This document shows, piece after piece, positions 9,527-21,980 of a stretch of 64,000 nucleotides of DNA. Within the stretch, counting starts at the first letter, position 1, and each line of letters begins with the position of its first letter. Made by a program: the position numbers and the translations under genes. Source of the DNA: Marinobacter lipolyticus (GTDB lineage Bacteria > Pseudomonadota > Gammaproteobacteria > Pseudomonadales > Oleiphilaceae); assembly GCF_018424605.1 (NCBI RefSeq), contig NZ_QTKT01000001.1, positions 186,001 to 250,000 on the forward strand, in the 5' to 3' direction. The notes under the pieces were generated by a model that saw nothing but the letters and a program-made list of their open reading frames with translations, was not told where the DNA came from and did no database searches.

Positions 9527-10835
9527 AGGCACTGCCCGGCACCCGCAAGCCCCGGGTGCCGGAGCCACACTGGATCAGTGGCTGACTTACCTGGAATCCA
9601 TTCACCCCTCGGAAATTGACCTCGGCCTGGACCGTGTGCTGCTGGTGTTGCGCCGATTGTTTCCACGCAAACCCTCAGCCCGGGTGATTACCGTTGCCGG
9701 CACCAATGGCAAGGGCAGTGCAGTGGCGTGCCTGGACGCGTTGCTGCGGGCCCACGGACGCACCGTCGGGGCCTATACGTCGCCACACCTGCAGGATTAC
9801 AACGAGCGGATCCGGGTAAACGGGCGGGATGTCGGCGACGAGGCGTTGATCGAGGCCTTCGTGGAAGTAGAGGCGGCCCGCCGCAACACCTCGCTGACCT
9901 ATTTCGAGTTCGGGACCCTGGCAGCGTTTGTGGTGCTTGCCAAAGCCGGTGTGCAAGACTGGGTGCTGGAAGTGGGGCTGGGTGGTCGCCTGGATGCGGT
10001 GAATGTGCTGGATCCGGACGTTGCCATCATCACCTCGGTGGACATTGATCACGTGGCGTTTCTTGGCGATAACCGCGAAGTGATCGGGTTCGAAAAGGCC
10101 GGGATACTACGGCCGGGAATCTTTGCGGTCTACGCGGATATTGACCCACCACGTTCGGTGCTTCAGCAGGTTCATGCTCAGCGGGTGCACCTGAAGCGAC
10201 TGGGTGAGGATTATCAGCTCAGGCCCGAAGGCGGTGACCATTGGCTGGAGTTGTCTGACGGCGGATCCGTTTTCATACCGGCTGCCACCCCGCTGCCGCT
10301 CAATAGCGTGGCCGCGGCTGCGGTCGCGTTTCGTGAACTGGAGCCGGATGTTCCTCTGGCGGTTATCTCTCAGATCATCGCTGAGGTTGGAATTCCAGGC
10401 CGGTTTGAGAAAGTCCGGGGTACCCCGGCAGTCTACGTGGATGTGGGCCATAACCCCCATGCCGCACGCTGGCTGGCTACACGGCTGGCAACCGTGCGTT
10501 CCGGCCAGGGGCGTGTGCTGGCGGTGTACGGCGCACTGGCCGACAAGGACGTTGAGGGCGTTGTCCGCGCAATGGCGCCGACGGTCGACGAGTGGTTCCT
10601 GGGCGGACTTGATGTTCCCCGGGGGCTGAGTAATGACCAACTGAAACAGCGAATGGAGTCCCTGGTCTCATCCTCACCGCCCCAGGCATACCCAACCGTG
10701 TCGGAAGCGCTGGCGGCGGCCCTTGATCAGGCAAGCCCGGACGATGTGGTGATCGCTTTCGGATCCTTTTTTACCGTGGCCGAAGCACGACAGCGGCTGC
10801 TGGGAAAGCAGGGCGCCGGGGGCGAGCCGGCTTAA
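9510..10835 (+). CDS. folC: Bifunctional dihydrofolate synthase / folylpolyglutamate synthase
   Basis: Adds glutamate to dihydropteroate and extends the folate polyglutamate tail using ATP. The 441-residue Mur-ligase-like protein has the P-loop [13 protein letters not shown] (about residues 60-72), the [16 protein letters not shown] folate-loop region, [13 protein letters not shown] and DVGHNPHAA of the C-terminal domain. The ATG lies inside the end of accD, with GGAAAG a few nucleotides upstream; accD-folC overlap is common in gammaproteobacteria. Confidence 0.95.
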   Translation: MSLKPEGTARHPQAPGAGATLDQWLTYLESIHPSEIDLGLDRVLLVLRRLFPRKPSARVITVAGTNGKGSAVACLDALLRAHGRTVGAYTSPHLQDYNERIRVNGRDVGDEALIEAFVEVEAARRNTSLTYFEFGTLAAFVVLAKAGVQDWVLEVGLGGRLDAVNVLDPDVAIITSVDIDHVAFLGDNREVIGFEKAGILRPGIFAVYADIDPPRSVLQQVHAQRVHLKRLGEDYQLRPEGGDHWLELSDGGSVFIPAATPLPLNSVAAAAVAFRELEPDVPLAVISQIIAEVGIPGRFEKVRGTPAVYVDVGHNPHAARWLATRLATVRSGQGRVLAVYGALADKDVEGVVRAMAPTVDEWFLGGLDVPRGLSNDQLKQRMESLVSSSPPQAYPTVSEALAAALDQASPDDVVIAFGSFFTVAEARQRLLGKQGAGGEPA

Positions 10836-10861
10836 AGTTTGGTCATGGCCCGACGGGGGCT

Positions 10862-10890
10862 TTGAGTTCTCGCTAGAGGGCAGTTAGTAT
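10862..10890 (+). promoter_or_regulatory. Putative sigma-70 promoter upstream of dedD
   Basis: TTGAGT (10862-10867), a 17-bp spacer and TAGTAT (10885-10890), 56 bp before the GTG start. It suggests that dedD-cvpA can be transcribed apart from folC. Confidence 0.4.
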
Positions 10891-10946
10891 CTGGCTTGGT
10901 TGTCACTATCATGGCCACACGGTATTAAAACAGGGGATATCAGAAC

Positions 10947-11609
10947 GTGGACGGATTGAAACAGAGAATCATCGGTGCACTGGTGTTGGTGTCGCTGGCA
11001 GTCATTTTTGTACCCATGCTGTTTGATGAGCCCCACTCTGAACGAACCTCCAGCTCCATCAAAATTCCCGAGGAGCCGCCTTTTCCCGAAGTGGATGCTC
11101 CAGCGCCGGAGGTGAACGATGCCCCGGCCTACCGCCTGGAGGAGCCGGAAGAGCCACAAACCTCTTCGAGTTCAATGCAGTCAGAATCCCCGCAACCTGC
11201 ACCCTCCGAAACAACCGTGGACCGGAATGAATCTGCGTCCGAAGAGCCCGAGCCGGCAGCTCAGCCAGTTGTTGCCGAGCCCGAGCAAAAGCCGCAGCCC
11301 CGCGATGAACCGGAAGTAACCGCCGCTGACGAAGACGAAAGTGATCCCGCTGAGTACACCGGCGCACTGGAAGGCGCCTGGGTGGTGCAGCTTGGCAGCT
11401 TCGGCAGTGCGGAGAATGCCCGCAATCTTCGCAACAAGGTTCGGGATACCGGCTACAGCTCCCATCTGCAGGAAATTCAGCGCGGCGATACGACTCTGAC
11501 CCGGGTCTTCAGCGGCCCGTTCGCCGAAAAAGCCGAAGCTGAGCGCGCCAAAAAGTCTCTCGATCGGGAGTTCGGGCTCAACAGCCTGGTTACCAGTGGC
11601 GGTAAGTAG
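10947..11609 (+). CDS. dedD: SPOR-domain protein, DedD-like
   Basis: Likely a cell-division protein that binds denuded peptidoglycan at the septum. The 220-residue protein has a short cytoplasmic N-terminus, one membrane anchor at about 7-26 (IIGALVLVSLAVIFVPML), a Pro/Glu-rich periplasmic linker, and a C-terminal SPOR domain from about 143 (WVVQLGSFGSAENARNL to RVFSGPF). It starts with GTG. Position between folC and cvpA matches E. coli dedD. Confidence 0.85.
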   Translation: MDGLKQRIIGALVLVSLAVIFVPMLFDEPHSERTSSSIKIPEEPPFPEVDAPAPEVNDAPAYRLEEPEEPQTSSSSMQSESPQPAPSETTVDRNESASEEPEPAAQPVVAEPEQKPQPRDEPEVTAADEDESDPAEYTGALEGAWVVQLGSFGSAENARNLRNKVRDTGYSSHLQEIQRGDTTLTRVFSGPFAEKAEAERAKKSLDREFGLNSLVTSGGK

Positions 11610-11632
11610 ATCACCGCGTCATTCTCTTTGTG

Positions 11633-11649
11633 CCAAACCGGCAGTTTGG
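11633..11649. promoter_or_regulatory. Palindrome CAAAC-N5-GTTTG upstream of cvpA
   Basis: CCAAAC/GTTTGG (11633-11638, 11644-11649) overlaps the -35 hexamer of a likely promoter, TTGGTG (11646-11651), 16 bp, TAGAAT (11668-11673). The half-sites resemble the published PsrA fatty-acid regulator motif, except that the spacer is 5 nt rather than 2-4. It may equally be a weak dedD terminator stem. Confidence 0.3.
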
Positions 11650-11703
11650 TGCGCGTGCGTTTCCTGTTAGAATTCGCGCTTCAATATTACCACCGGGTTT
11701 TTC

Positions 11704-12273
11704 ATGGAAGCGCTGATCTGGATTGACTGGGTCATCATTGCCCTAATCACTGTATCCACTCTTATCAGCCTCAAACGGGGTTTTGTCAGAGAGGCCCTGT
11801 CTCTGGTCACCTGGGTTGGCGCGTTCATCATTGCGCGAACCTTTCACCCCCAGATGCAGGCGTTGCTGGAAAGCACTGTCGAAACGCCGATGGTCCGCCT
11901 GATTGCAGCGTTCGCCATTCTGTTTTTCGGCACGCTGATTGTAGGCGCCATCATCAACAACATGATTGGTCACCTGGTCAAGGCAACCGGGCTCTCCGCC
12001 ACGGATCGCGTGCTGGGTATGGGGTTCGGGCTGCTCCGCGGCGTGGTGGTCGTCATCGTCGGGATTGCGTTCACCCGGTATACGCCGCTCGCCCAGGATA
12101 CCTGGTGGCAGAGCTCGGTCATGATCAACAGGCTGGCAGTCGTCGAAGACTGGTCCAGACGCACCCTGGGGGATGAATTTGCCCGGTTTCTGGGACCGGC
12201 AGGTGAGAACCCCGCCGGTTCTGCGGACCCGCAACAGCAAGAAGGCATGGAACCCGGTTCCGTGTCCCGCTAA
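11704..12273 (+). CDS. cvpA: CvpA family membrane protein
   Basis: Polytopic inner-membrane protein of the colicin V production family; its molecular role is unsettled. The 189 residues show about four hydrophobic spans in the first 130 ([57 protein letters not shown]), with the family VTWVGAFI and GLLRG patterns and a short hydrophilic tail. It is directly followed by purF, the same pairing as in E. coli and Pseudomonas. Confidence 0.9.
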   Translation: MEALIWIDWVIIALITVSTLISLKRGFVREALSLVTWVGAFIIARTFHPQMQALLESTVETPMVRLIAAFAILFFGTLIVGAIINNMIGHLVKATGLSATDRVLGMGFGLLRGVVVVIVGIAFTRYTPLAQDTWWQSSVMINRLAVVEDWSRRTLGDEFARFLGPAGENPAGSADPQQQEGMEPGSVSR

Positions 12274-12308
12274 CATTCAGTTTTAACGCTTCGGAGATAA
12301 CCGTATCC

Positions 12309-13832
12309 ATGTGTGGCATTGTCGGCGTAGTCAGTACTTCCAACGTAAATCAGTCGCTCTACGATGCGCTGACCGTATTACAGCACCGGGGCCAGGACGC
12401 GGCGGGTATTGTTACTTTTCAGGATGATCGGTTTTTTCTGCGCAAGGACAACGGCCTGGTGCGGGACGTGTTTCGTACCCGGCACATGCGTCGTCTGGTG
12501 GGTAATGTCGGAATTGGGCACGTGCGTTACCCGACCGCCGGTAGCTCAAGCTCGGCGGAGGCGCAGCCGTTTTACGTCAACAGCCCCTATGGCATCACGC
12601 TCGCTCACAACGGCAACCTGACCAATGCGGACGACCTGAGCAAGGATCTGTTCCGCACCGATCTCCGCCACATCAACACCAACTCCGATTCAGAAGTGTT
12701 GCTGAACGTGTTTGCTCACGAACTTCAGAAGCTGGGCAAACTGGACCCTACCAAAGACGAAATCTTCTCCGCGGTGCGGGCGGTTCATCAACGCTGCCGT
12801 GGCGCCTACGCGGTCATCGCCATGATCACCGGTTACGGCATCGTCGGCTTCCGCGATCCCAATGGCATTCGTCCGGCCTGTTACGGCGTCCGTGAAACCG
12901 ACGAGGGCAAGGAGTACATGATTGCCTCGGAAAGCGTTGCCCTGAGCGCGGCCGGCTTTACTCTGGTGCGGGATATTGCGCCGGGCGAAGCCGTTTATAT
13001 CGAAACCGACGGCACGCTTTACACCGAGCAATGCTCAGAGAAACCGCATCTGTACCCCTGTATCTTCGAGCACGTGTATTTCGCCCGTCCTGATTCAATC
13101 ATTGACAAGGTATCCGTCTACAAGGCGCGGCTGCGGATGGGGGAAACGCTGGCGGAGAAAGTGCTGCGAGAGTGGCCGGACCACGATATCGATGTGGTCA
13201 TGCCGATTCCCGACACCAGCCGGACATCCGCCATGCAGATGGCCCATCTGCTGGGTGTGAAATTCCGCGAAGGGTTCATCAAGAATCGCTACATCGGCCG
13301 GACGTTTATCATGCCGGGTCAGAAAATGCGGAAGAAATCGGTTCGCCAGAAGCTGAACCCCATTGATCTGGAGTTCCGTGGCAAGAACGTCATGCTGGTG
13401 GATGACTCCATTGTGCGCGGCACCACCTGCCAGGAAATCGTGCAGATGGCCCGGGATGCCGGCGCCCGCAAAGTCTATTTTGCCTCCGCTGCGCCCCCGG
13501 TTCGCTACCCCAACGTGTATGGCATCGATATGCCCTCGGCCAGCGAACTGATCGCCCACGACCGTTCGGTGGAGCAGATCCGTGATCTGATTGGCGCCGA
13601 CTGGCTGCTCTATCAGGATCTGGAGGATCTCATCACCTGCGTCAATGACGTTAACCCGGACATTGAAGGCTGGGAATGCTCGGTATTTACCGGCAACTAC
13701 GTCACCGGCGATGTGGACGAGGCCTACCTCAACCGGCTGGAGGCCCTGCGTAACGAGGAGAACCGGTTTGAGGGTGGTAATGTGGACTCGGCCGACAACG
13801 GCATCATTGACCTGTACAACGATGAAGATTAA
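12309..13832 (+). CDS. purF: Amidophosphoribosyltransferase
   Basis: First committed step of purine synthesis: PRPP and glutamine to phosphoribosylamine. The 507-residue protein begins MCGIVGVV with the Ntn-hydrolase cysteine immediately after Met1, without the propeptide seen in Bacillus. The glutaminase domain covers about 2-235. The phosphoribosyltransferase domain carries the PRPP loop [13 protein letters not shown] (about residues 361-373). It probably shares a transcript with cvpA and runs into metZ with a 30-nt gap. Confidence 0.97.
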   Translation: MCGIVGVVSTSNVNQSLYDALTVLQHRGQDAAGIVTFQDDRFFLRKDNGLVRDVFRTRHMRRLVGNVGIGHVRYPTAGSSSSAEAQPFYVNSPYGITLAHNGNLTNADDLSKDLFRTDLRHINTNSDSEVLLNVFAHELQKLGKLDPTKDEIFSAVRAVHQRCRGAYAVIAMITGYGIVGFRDPNGIRPACYGVRETDEGKEYMIASESVALSAAGFTLVRDIAPGEAVYIETDGTLYTEQCSEKPHLYPCIFEHVYFARPDSIIDKVSVYKARLRMGETLAEKVLREWPDHDIDVVMPIPDTSRTSAMQMAHLLGVKFREGFIKNRYIGRTFIMPGQKMRKKSVRQKLNPIDLEFRGKNVMLVDDSIVRGTTCQEIVQMARDAGARKVYFASAAPPVRYPNVYGIDMPSASELIAHDRSVEQIRDLIGADWLLYQDLEDLITCVNDVNPDIEGWECSVFTGNYVTGDVDEAYLNRLEALRNEENRFEGGNVDSADNGIIDLYNDED

Positions 13833-13862
13833 ACGGCAGGTGGCCAGTTTCAGGAGCGTATC

Positions 13863-15086
13863 ATGACATTTTGCCGTGACGAGCAGGTCTGGATTCCGGA
13901 ATCGGACCTTGAAGGCATGTCCGTTGACACGCTGGCGGTCCGCGCCGGTCAGATACGGACCGGTCAGCTGGAGCACAGCGACCCGATTTTCCCCACCTCC
14001 AGTTTCGTCTACGGCAGTGCCGCCCAGGCGGCCGCCCGGTTCGGGGGGGAGGAGCCCGGGAACATCTACTCCCGCTTCACCAATCCCACCGTGCAGGCGT
14101 TCGAGGCGCGCATCGCTGCGATGGAAGGGGGCGAAAAGGCCGTTGCCACCGCTTCGGGCATGGCGGCCATCCTCAGTACCTGCATGGCGCTGCTTCAGTC
14201 TGGTGACCATGTGGTCTGTTCCCGCGGGGTATTCGGCACCACCAATGTGCTGTTTCAGAAGTACCTTGCCAAGTTCGGGGTCGAAACCACCTTCGTGAAT
14301 CTGACGGATCAGGCGCAGTGGCAGAGCGCGATGCGCCCGGAAACCCGAATGCTGTTTATCGAAACACCGTCCAATCCGCTGTGTGAAGTGGCGGATATGG
14401 CGGCGCTGGCGGAACTTGCTCACACCAATAATGCCCTGTTTGTGGTGGACAACTGCTTCTGCACGCCCGTCTTGCAGCGGCCGTTTGAGCATGGTGCGGA
14501 CATCGTGATCCATTCCGCGACCAAGTATCTGGACGGTCAGGGGCGTTGTGTCGGTGGTGTCGCCGTTGGGCCTGCGCGCCTGATGGACGAAGTCTACGGT
14601 TTCCTGCGCTCGGCAGGCCCGACCATGAGCCCGTTCAACGCGTGGGTGTTTCTTAAGGGGTTGGAAACCTTACCAATCCGTATGCGAGCCCATTGCGACA
14701 ATGCGTTAGAGTTGGCCCGTTGGCTGGAGCAGCAACCTGCGGTTGCCGAGGTATTCTATGCCGGGCTCAAGAGCCATCCTCAGCATGAGCTGGCAGGCCG
14801 GCAGCAGTCCGGTTTTGGCGGCGTGCTATCGTTCCGGGTCAAAGGGGGCAGGGAAGAGGCCTGGTCATTTATCGATGCAACACGGATGATTTCCATCACC
14901 GCAAACCTTGGGGATGTGAAAACCACCATCACCCATCCGGCAACCACCACCCATGGTCGTCTGTCGCCGGAGGACAAGGTCCAGGCCGGGATCACTGAGA
15001 ACCTTATCAGGATCTCAGTCGGTATTGAGGCAGTCGGAGACTTGAAAACCGATCTTCAACGCGGTTTCAGCGCTCTGGAAACATAA
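13863..15086 (+). CDS. metZ: O-succinylhomoserine sulfhydrylase
   Basis: PLP enzyme that makes homocysteine directly from O-succinylhomoserine and sulfide, bypassing cystathionine. The 407-residue Cys/Met-metabolism fold has the PLP lysine in SATKYLDGQ (Lys221), the [12 protein letters not shown] stretch, and the substrate-binding arginine near the C-terminus ([10 protein letters not shown]). Location after purF is that of Pseudomonas metZ, which supports this name over cystathionine gamma-synthase. Sulfide would come from the sulfite reductase encoded at 42020-43672, and homocysteine would go to MetH at 44283-47981. Confidence 0.9.
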   Translation: MTFCRDEQVWIPESDLEGMSVDTLAVRAGQIRTGQLEHSDPIFPTSSFVYGSAAQAAARFGGEEPGNIYSRFTNPTVQAFEARIAAMEGGEKAVATASGMAAILSTCMALLQSGDHVVCSRGVFGTTNVLFQKYLAKFGVETTFVNLTDQAQWQSAMRPETRMLFIETPSNPLCEVADMAALAELAHTNNALFVVDNCFCTPVLQRPFEHGADIVIHSATKYLDGQGRCVGGVAVGPARLMDEVYGFLRSAGPTMSPFNAWVFLKGLETLPIRMRAHCDNALELARWLEQQPAVAEVFYAGLKSHPQHELAGRQQSGFGGVLSFRVKGGREEAWSFIDATRMISITANLGDVKTTITHPATTTHGRLSPEDKVQAGITENLIRISVGIEAVGDLKTDLQRGFSALET

Positions 15087-15111
15087 CCGTCACGGAAACG
15101 TCTGGGTATTC

Positions 15112-17718
15112 ATGGCAGAGTCGGCAAAAGCACAAAAAACACAGCAACTGACTGAGAAACAAGAGCGGTTCCGTCGTCTTGCTGCGCAAGGTACCCGCGA
15201 GGGTGCGGTTATTGCGCTGATTGCGCTGTGTATCTACCTGGCAATGGCTCTGGTCACCTTCAGTCCATCGGACCCGGGGTGGGCCAGCATCGGGCATGAC
15301 ACCAGCGTTCAGAATTATGCGGGGCGCACCGGGGCGTGGATTGCCAGCCTGCTGATGGACTTTTTTGGCCACGTCGCCTTTCTGTTCCCCGTGATGATCG
15401 CGGGTTACGCCATCATGCTGATCCGTCGCCGAAACGATCCAATGGACCTGCACTGGCCACTGCTGACCATGCGATTTGGCGGCTTCCTGCTGATTCTGCT
15501 GTCGGCAACCAGTCTGCTGTCGCTGTATTCGGTGTTCGGCCTGGGCGTTTCGTCAGGAGGCGTTCTGGGCTCGGCCGTGTCCGAAGCCATGGTGCGTTTT
15601 TTCAACCTGCCGGCCACCACCCTGCTGCTGATCGCCATTTTCCTGTTTGCAATCACCGTCACCACCGGGCTCTCGTGGTTCTGGCTGATGGATCAACTTG
15701 GGCTGGCAACCATCCGGGCCGGCGCGTGGCTGAAAAATACCTTCAGTTCCGACGGCAAAGCTCCCAAGCCCGCGAAACCCGCAAAGCCTGAGCCAAAGGC
15801 CAAGGCGCCTGCCGAGCCACCGGTAGTCAAAGACCGGGTGGAATCGCCGAAGGCGCGAACTGCTGACTCGCAGCGCTGGTGGCATAAACTTCCCGGTTTC
15901 GGCCCGAAAAAGGTTAAGCCGAAGGGCGTGCCGGACAGCGATCCGGCTGGTAAACGCCGGGAGCCGGCCCTGGATGGTCTGGCCGCTATGTCTGACGACG
16001 AGCCGGCACGCCTTGAAAGTTTCAGCTCACGGGACGATCGCGGGGACGGGACCGACACGGTTGCCATGAAGGGCGAGTCGAAGGAAAAGCCGGCTGGCCA
16101 GGGCGCGGTGTCGCGGGCATTGAAGATTTCTCCGTTCAAACGCGATGAACCCGCGAGGAACGAGAGCAAGGGTAAAGGCAGTCAGGCGTCCTTGCTGGAA
16201 GATGTCGAAAGCCCGATACCGCCGATTTCATTGCTCGATCCCCCTGAAGAGCATAAGGAAAAGGGTTACTCGGAAGAGTCGCTGGAACACATGTCCCGGC
16301 TGCTGGAGGAAAAACTGGCGGATTTCGGGGTCAGCGTCGAGGTTGTCGAGGTAAACCCTGGCCCGGTCATCACCCGGTTCGAAATCAAGCCCGCAGCCGG
16401 CGTCAAGGTCAGCAAGATCTCGAACCTGGCGAAGGACCTGGCACGCTCTCTCGCGGTCCTCAGCGTGCGGGTGGTTGAGGTTATTCCCGGCAAATCGGTG
16501 GTGGGCATCGAAATTCCCAACGAAGAGCGGGAAATCGTCCGCCTCAGTGAGGTGCTGGGTGCGCGCGTGTTCGAAGAATCCTCGTCGCCGCTGACGTTTG
16601 CTCTGGGCAATGACATCGGCGGCAACCCCATGGTGGCCAACCTGGCCAAGATGCCGCACCTGCTGGTGGCGGGTACGACCGGTTCCGGTAAGTCGGTCGG
16701 TGTCAACGCGATGCTGCTGAGCATGCTGCTCAAGGCCTCTCCGGAAGAAGTCCGCTTCATCATGGTGGATCCGAAGATGCTGGAGCTGAGCATCTACGAT
16801 GGTATTCCGCACCTGCTGGCGCCGGTGGTCACTGACATGAAGGAGGCGGCCAATGCCCTGCGCTGGTGTGTGGCCGAGATGGAACGCCGCTACCGGCTGA
16901 TGGCCAGCCTGGGTGTGCGTAACATCGCCGGCTATAACCGCAAGATTCGCGACGCGGCCGAGGCGGGGGAGCCGATTCTCGACCCACTCTGGAAGCCGGA
17001 TGAGTATCTGGCGAACGACGAGCAGGAACGTCCGGAGCTGGAAACATTGCCCTTTATCGTCGTGGTGATTGACGAGTTTGCCGACATGATGATGATCGTC
17101 GGCAAAAAAGTGGAAGAACTGATCGCACGGATCGCCCAGAAGGCGCGTGCTGCCGGCATCCACCTGATTCTGGCCACGCAGCGGCCATCGGTGGATGTGA
17201 TCACCGGCCTGATCAAGGCCAATATTCCGACCCGCATGTCGTTCCAGGTTTCGTCCAAGATCGATTCCAGGACGGTTCTGGATCAGGGCGGCGCGGAACA
17301 GCTTCTGGGGCACGGCGACATGCTGTACCTGCCGCCTGGCTCGGGCCTCCCCGTGCGGGTACATGGGGCATTTGTGGATGATGATGAGGTGCACCGTGTG
17401 GTCAGCGCCTGGAAAGCCAGGGGCGAGCCGGTTTATGTCGATGATGTGCTGAACGGTGCCGAAGGCGAGAACCTGCCGGGTGTGCCCACCCTGTCGGAAG
17501 GCGGCGGTGACAGTGAAGGCGATGCGCTCTTCGATGAGGCTGTGGCCTTTGTAACTGAGGGGCGTCGGGTATCGATCTCCTCAGTGCAGCGTAAATTCAA
17601 GATCGGGTACAACCGGGCGGCAAATCTGGTTGATGCCATGGAAGCATCGGGTGTGGTCAGTGCAGCGGGGCACAACGGCGCCCGTGAAGTGCTGGCACCG
17701 CCACCACCAAGAGATTAG
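15112..17718 (+). CDS. ftsK: DNA translocase FtsK
   Basis: Septal ATPase that pumps chromosome ends to dif for XerCD resolution. The 868 residues have a hydrophobic N-terminal domain with about four spans (roughly 30-205), a charged Lys/Pro/Ala linker (about 215-380), and a RecA-like motor with Walker A GTTGSGKS (521-528) and Walker [15 protein letters not shown]-terminal winged-helix gamma domain ([17 protein letters not shown]) should read KOPS sites. Followed after 10 nt by lolA, the usual order. Confidence 0.96.
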   Translation: MAESAKAQKTQQLTEKQERFRRLAAQGTREGAVIALIALCIYLAMALVTFSPSDPGWASIGHDTSVQNYAGRTGAWIASLLMDFFGHVAFLFPVMIAGYAIMLIRRRNDPMDLHWPLLTMRFGGFLLILLSATSLLSLYSVFGLGVSSGGVLGSAVSEAMVRFFNLPATTLLLIAIFLFAITVTTGLSWFWLMDQLGLATIRAGAWLKNTFSSDGKAPKPAKPAKPEPKAKAPAEPPVVKDRVESPKARTADSQRWWHKLPGFGPKKVKPKGVPDSDPAGKRREPALDGLAAMSDDEPARLESFSSRDDRGDGTDTVAMKGESKEKPAGQGAVSRALKISPFKRDEPARNESKGKGSQASLLEDVESPIPPISLLDPPEEHKEKGYSEESLEHMSRLLEEKLADFGVSVEVVEVNPGPVITRFEIKPAAGVKVSKISNLAKDLARSLAVLSVRVVEVIPGKSVVGIEIPNEEREIVRLSEVLGARVFEESSSPLTFALGNDIGGNPMVANLAKMPHLLVAGTTGSGKSVGVNAMLLSMLLKASPEEVRFIMVDPKMLELSIYDGIPHLLAPVVTDMKEAANALRWCVAEMERRYRLMASLGVRNIAGYNRKIRDAAEAGEPILDPLWKPDEYLANDEQERPELETLPFIVVVIDEFADMMMIVGKKVEELIARIAQKARAAGIHLILATQRPSVDVITGLIKANIPTRMSFQVSSKIDSRTVLDQGGAEQLLGHGDMLYLPPGSGLPVRVHGAFVDDDEVHRVVSAWKARGEPVYVDDVLNGAEGENLPGVPTLSEGGGDSEGDALFDEAVAFVTEGRRVSISSVQRKFKIGYNRAANLVDAMEASGVVSAAGHNGAREVLAPPPPRD

Positions 17719-17728
17719 GAGTCTGCTG

Positions 17729-18382
17729 ATGATCAAACACTTCGTACGTGCCTCGTGGGTGCCTTTTGTGCTGGCGGCGCTGCTGCCATTCGCCGCGCAG
17801 GCCCAGAGCGCAAGTGAGCAAGATGCTGAGGAACTCGCCAGCACCCTGAGAAATTACCAATCCTACCAGGCCGACTTCATCCAGATCGTGGTCGGTGACG
17901 ATGGCGGTCGTGTGCAGGAGTCGCGCGGATCCCTGAAAGCCAAGCGCCCGGGATTGTTTTACTGGGAGACTCGTCAGCCCCATTCCCAGTTTATCGTCAG
18001 TAATGGCGAAACGGTTGAAGTCTATGACCCGGATCTGGAGCAGGTGACGATTCACAATCTGGACGAGCAAATCCAGACAACCCCGGCACTCCTGTTGAGT
18101 GGGGAGGTGGGTAACCTCAATGAAACCTACAAGGTCTCCGGGAATCACAAAGGCGAGCACACCAAAGAATTCAAGCTCGAGCCTCGCGATGCCGATTCGC
18201 TGTTCGTGTCATTGCGACTGACCTTCTATAAGGGTGAGCTGCAGGAAATGCGGATGGAAGACTCCCTGTCGCAGATCAGCGTTCTGAGTTTTGATGACAT
18301 CCAGCTGAACAAGGCCATAGAAGACAGTGCCTTTTCCCTTGATTATCCCGACACCGTGGATGTGATCCGGGACGGCGCCTGA
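17729..18382 (+). CDS. lolA: Outer-membrane lipoprotein carrier LolA
   Basis: Periplasmic chaperone taking lipoproteins from LolCDE to LolB. The start at 17729 gives 217 residues with a signal peptide (cleavage after about FAAQA). The mature part shows the LolA pattern YQSYQADFIQ, ESRGSLKAKRPGLFYWET and DLEQVTIHNL. A longer upstream frame overlaps ftsK and has no signal peptide, so it is not used. The stop codon TGA shares its A with the rarA ATG. Confidence 0.94.
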   Translation: MIKHFVRASWVPFVLAALLPFAAQAQSASEQDAEELASTLRNYQSYQADFIQIVVGDDGGRVQESRGSLKAKRPGLFYWETRQPHSQFIVSNGETVEVYDPDLEQVTIHNLDEQIQTTPALLLSGEVGNLNETYKVSGNHKGEHTKEFKLEPRDADSLFVSLRLTFYKGELQEMRMEDSLSQISVLSFDDIQLNKAIEDSAFSLDYPDTVDVIRDGA

Positions 18383-19719
18383 TGCAGGACAGCCTGTTCC
18401 AGGCGACTGAAGGGTTTCGTCCTCTCGCAGCGCGTATGCGGCCTCTTCGCCTGGATGACTATGTCGGCCAGGCTCACCTGGTCGGCCCGGGAAAACCGCT
18501 GCGCAGAGCGGTGGAGCAGGGCCAGCTTCACTCCATGATCCTGTGGGGGCCGCCCGGAGTAGGCAAGACCACGTTTGCTCAGTTACTTGCCAACCTCAGT
18601 GACCTTTCCTTTGAGACCGTGTCGGCGGTGCTCAGCGGCGTCAAGGATATCCGCGAGATCGTCGAGCGGGCCAAACACCGCAAGAAGATGGAAGGCCGCG
18701 ACACTCTGCTGTTTGTGGATGAGGTGCACCGCTTCAACAAGGGGCAGCAGGATGCCTTCTTGCCGCACATCGAGGATGGCACCTTTATCTTCGTTGGCGC
18801 CACCACCGAGAATCCCTCCTTCGAACTCAACAGCGCGCTGCTGTCCCGAACCCGTGTCTACGTTCTCAAGAATCTTGAAGAAGCCGATGTCGTGCGTCTG
18901 CTCAGTCGCGCTCTGATGGCGTCGGAAGGTCTGGATGGCCGTCTGGTGGTGGACGATTCGGTGTTGGCATTGATCGCCTCCGCCTCGGGCGGTGATGCTC
19001 GCCGGGCGCTCAACATCCTGGAGGTGGCGTCGGATCTGGCGGAAGACGGCGGAGAAGGCCAGCCGAGGATCACCGAGGCGCATCTCGAACAGGTGCTGCA
19101 GACCAGTCTGCGCCGATTCGATAAGGGCGGCGACGTGTTCTATGACCAGATCTCCGCATTGCACAAATCGGTGCGGGGTTCCGACCCGGATGGCTCGTTG
19201 TACTGGCTGTGTCGCATGCTCGACGGTGGCTGCGACCCGCTCTATGTCGCACGCCGGCTGGTGCGGATTGCCAGTGAGGATATTGGTAACGCCGATCCGC
19301 GTGCCCTGCAGCTGTCCATGGACGCATGGGATGCCCAGGAGCGCCTAGGTTCGCCCGAGGGCGAGTTGGCACTGGCGCAGGCAGTGACCTATCTGGCTCT
19401 GGCACCGAAAAGCAATGGCGTCTACAAGGCCTTCAACCAGTGCATGGCCGATATCCGCAACGATCCCGATTACGAGGTACCGGTGCATTTGCGCAATGCC
19501 CCCACCAAGCTCATGAAAAGCCTGGGTCATGGCGATGACTATCGCTACGCCCATGATGAGCCCGATGGGTTTGCGGCGGGGGAGTCGTACCTGCCCGAAG
19601 CCGTCCATGGCCGCCGTTATTATCAGCCCGTTAATCGGGGTCTTGAAATCAAGCTTGGCGAAAAACGCCAGCGCCTTGATGCGCTCAATGCCCAGAGTTC
19701 CCGCAAACGCTATTCCTGA
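18382..19719 (+). CDS. rarA: Replication-associated recombination protein A (MgsA/RarA)
   Basis: Clamp-loader-like AAA+ ATPase acting at stalled replication forks. The 445 residues include Walker A WGPPGVGKTT (about 55-64), Walker B LLFVDEVHRFNK, sensor ATTENPSFELNSALLSR, and the RarA-specific C-terminal tetramerisation region (RRLVRIASEDIGNADP, VHLRNAPTKLMKSLGHG). The one-base overlap with lolA implies co-translation. ftsK-lolA-rarA-serS is conserved in many gammaproteobacteria. Confidence 0.95.
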   Translation: MQDSLFQATEGFRPLAARMRPLRLDDYVGQAHLVGPGKPLRRAVEQGQLHSMILWGPPGVGKTTFAQLLANLSDLSFETVSAVLSGVKDIREIVERAKHRKKMEGRDTLLFVDEVHRFNKGQQDAFLPHIEDGTFIFVGATTENPSFELNSALLSRTRVYVLKNLEEADVVRLLSRALMASEGLDGRLVVDDSVLALIASASGGDARRALNILEVASDLAEDGGEGQPRITEAHLEQVLQTSLRRFDKGGDVFYDQISALHKSVRGSDPDGSLYWLCRMLDGGCDPLYVARRLVRIASEDIGNADPRALQLSMDAWDAQERLGSPEGELALAQAVTYLALAPKSNGVYKAFNQCMADIRNDPDYEVPVHLRNAPTKLMKSLGHGDDYRYAHDEPDGFAAGESYLPEAVHGRRYYQPVNRGLEIKLGEKRQRLDALNAQSSRKRYS

Positions 19720-19760
19720 GCCGCCTCGCACGGTAGCCAGCAGCGTCCGTGCGGGTATAA

Positions 19761-21928
<2,168 letters not shown>

Positions 21929-21938
21929 CTCAGGCAAT

Positions 21939-21969
21939 AAAAAAAGGGGAGCTTCGGCTCCCCTTTTTT
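21939..21969. terminator. Bidirectional terminator between SUMT gene and DAHP synthase
   Basis: AAAAAA-GGGGAGC-TTCG-GCTCCCC-TTTTTT: a 7-bp stem with a UUCG tetraloop, an A-run before and a T-run after, so it can end transcription from both converging genes. Confidence 0.92.
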
Positions 21970-21980
21970 GTAGTACCCAA

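Noticed and set aside
11610..11703. PurR operator upstream of cvpA-purF.
   Set aside because: Only a fragment (GCGTTTCCT) resembles the E. coli PurR site; the inverted half is missing.
13095..14513. A 472-codon minus-strand frame across purF and metZ.
   Set aside because: Both plus-strand genes are clearly conserved enzymes; the antisense frame crosses a gene boundary and shows no recognisable domain.
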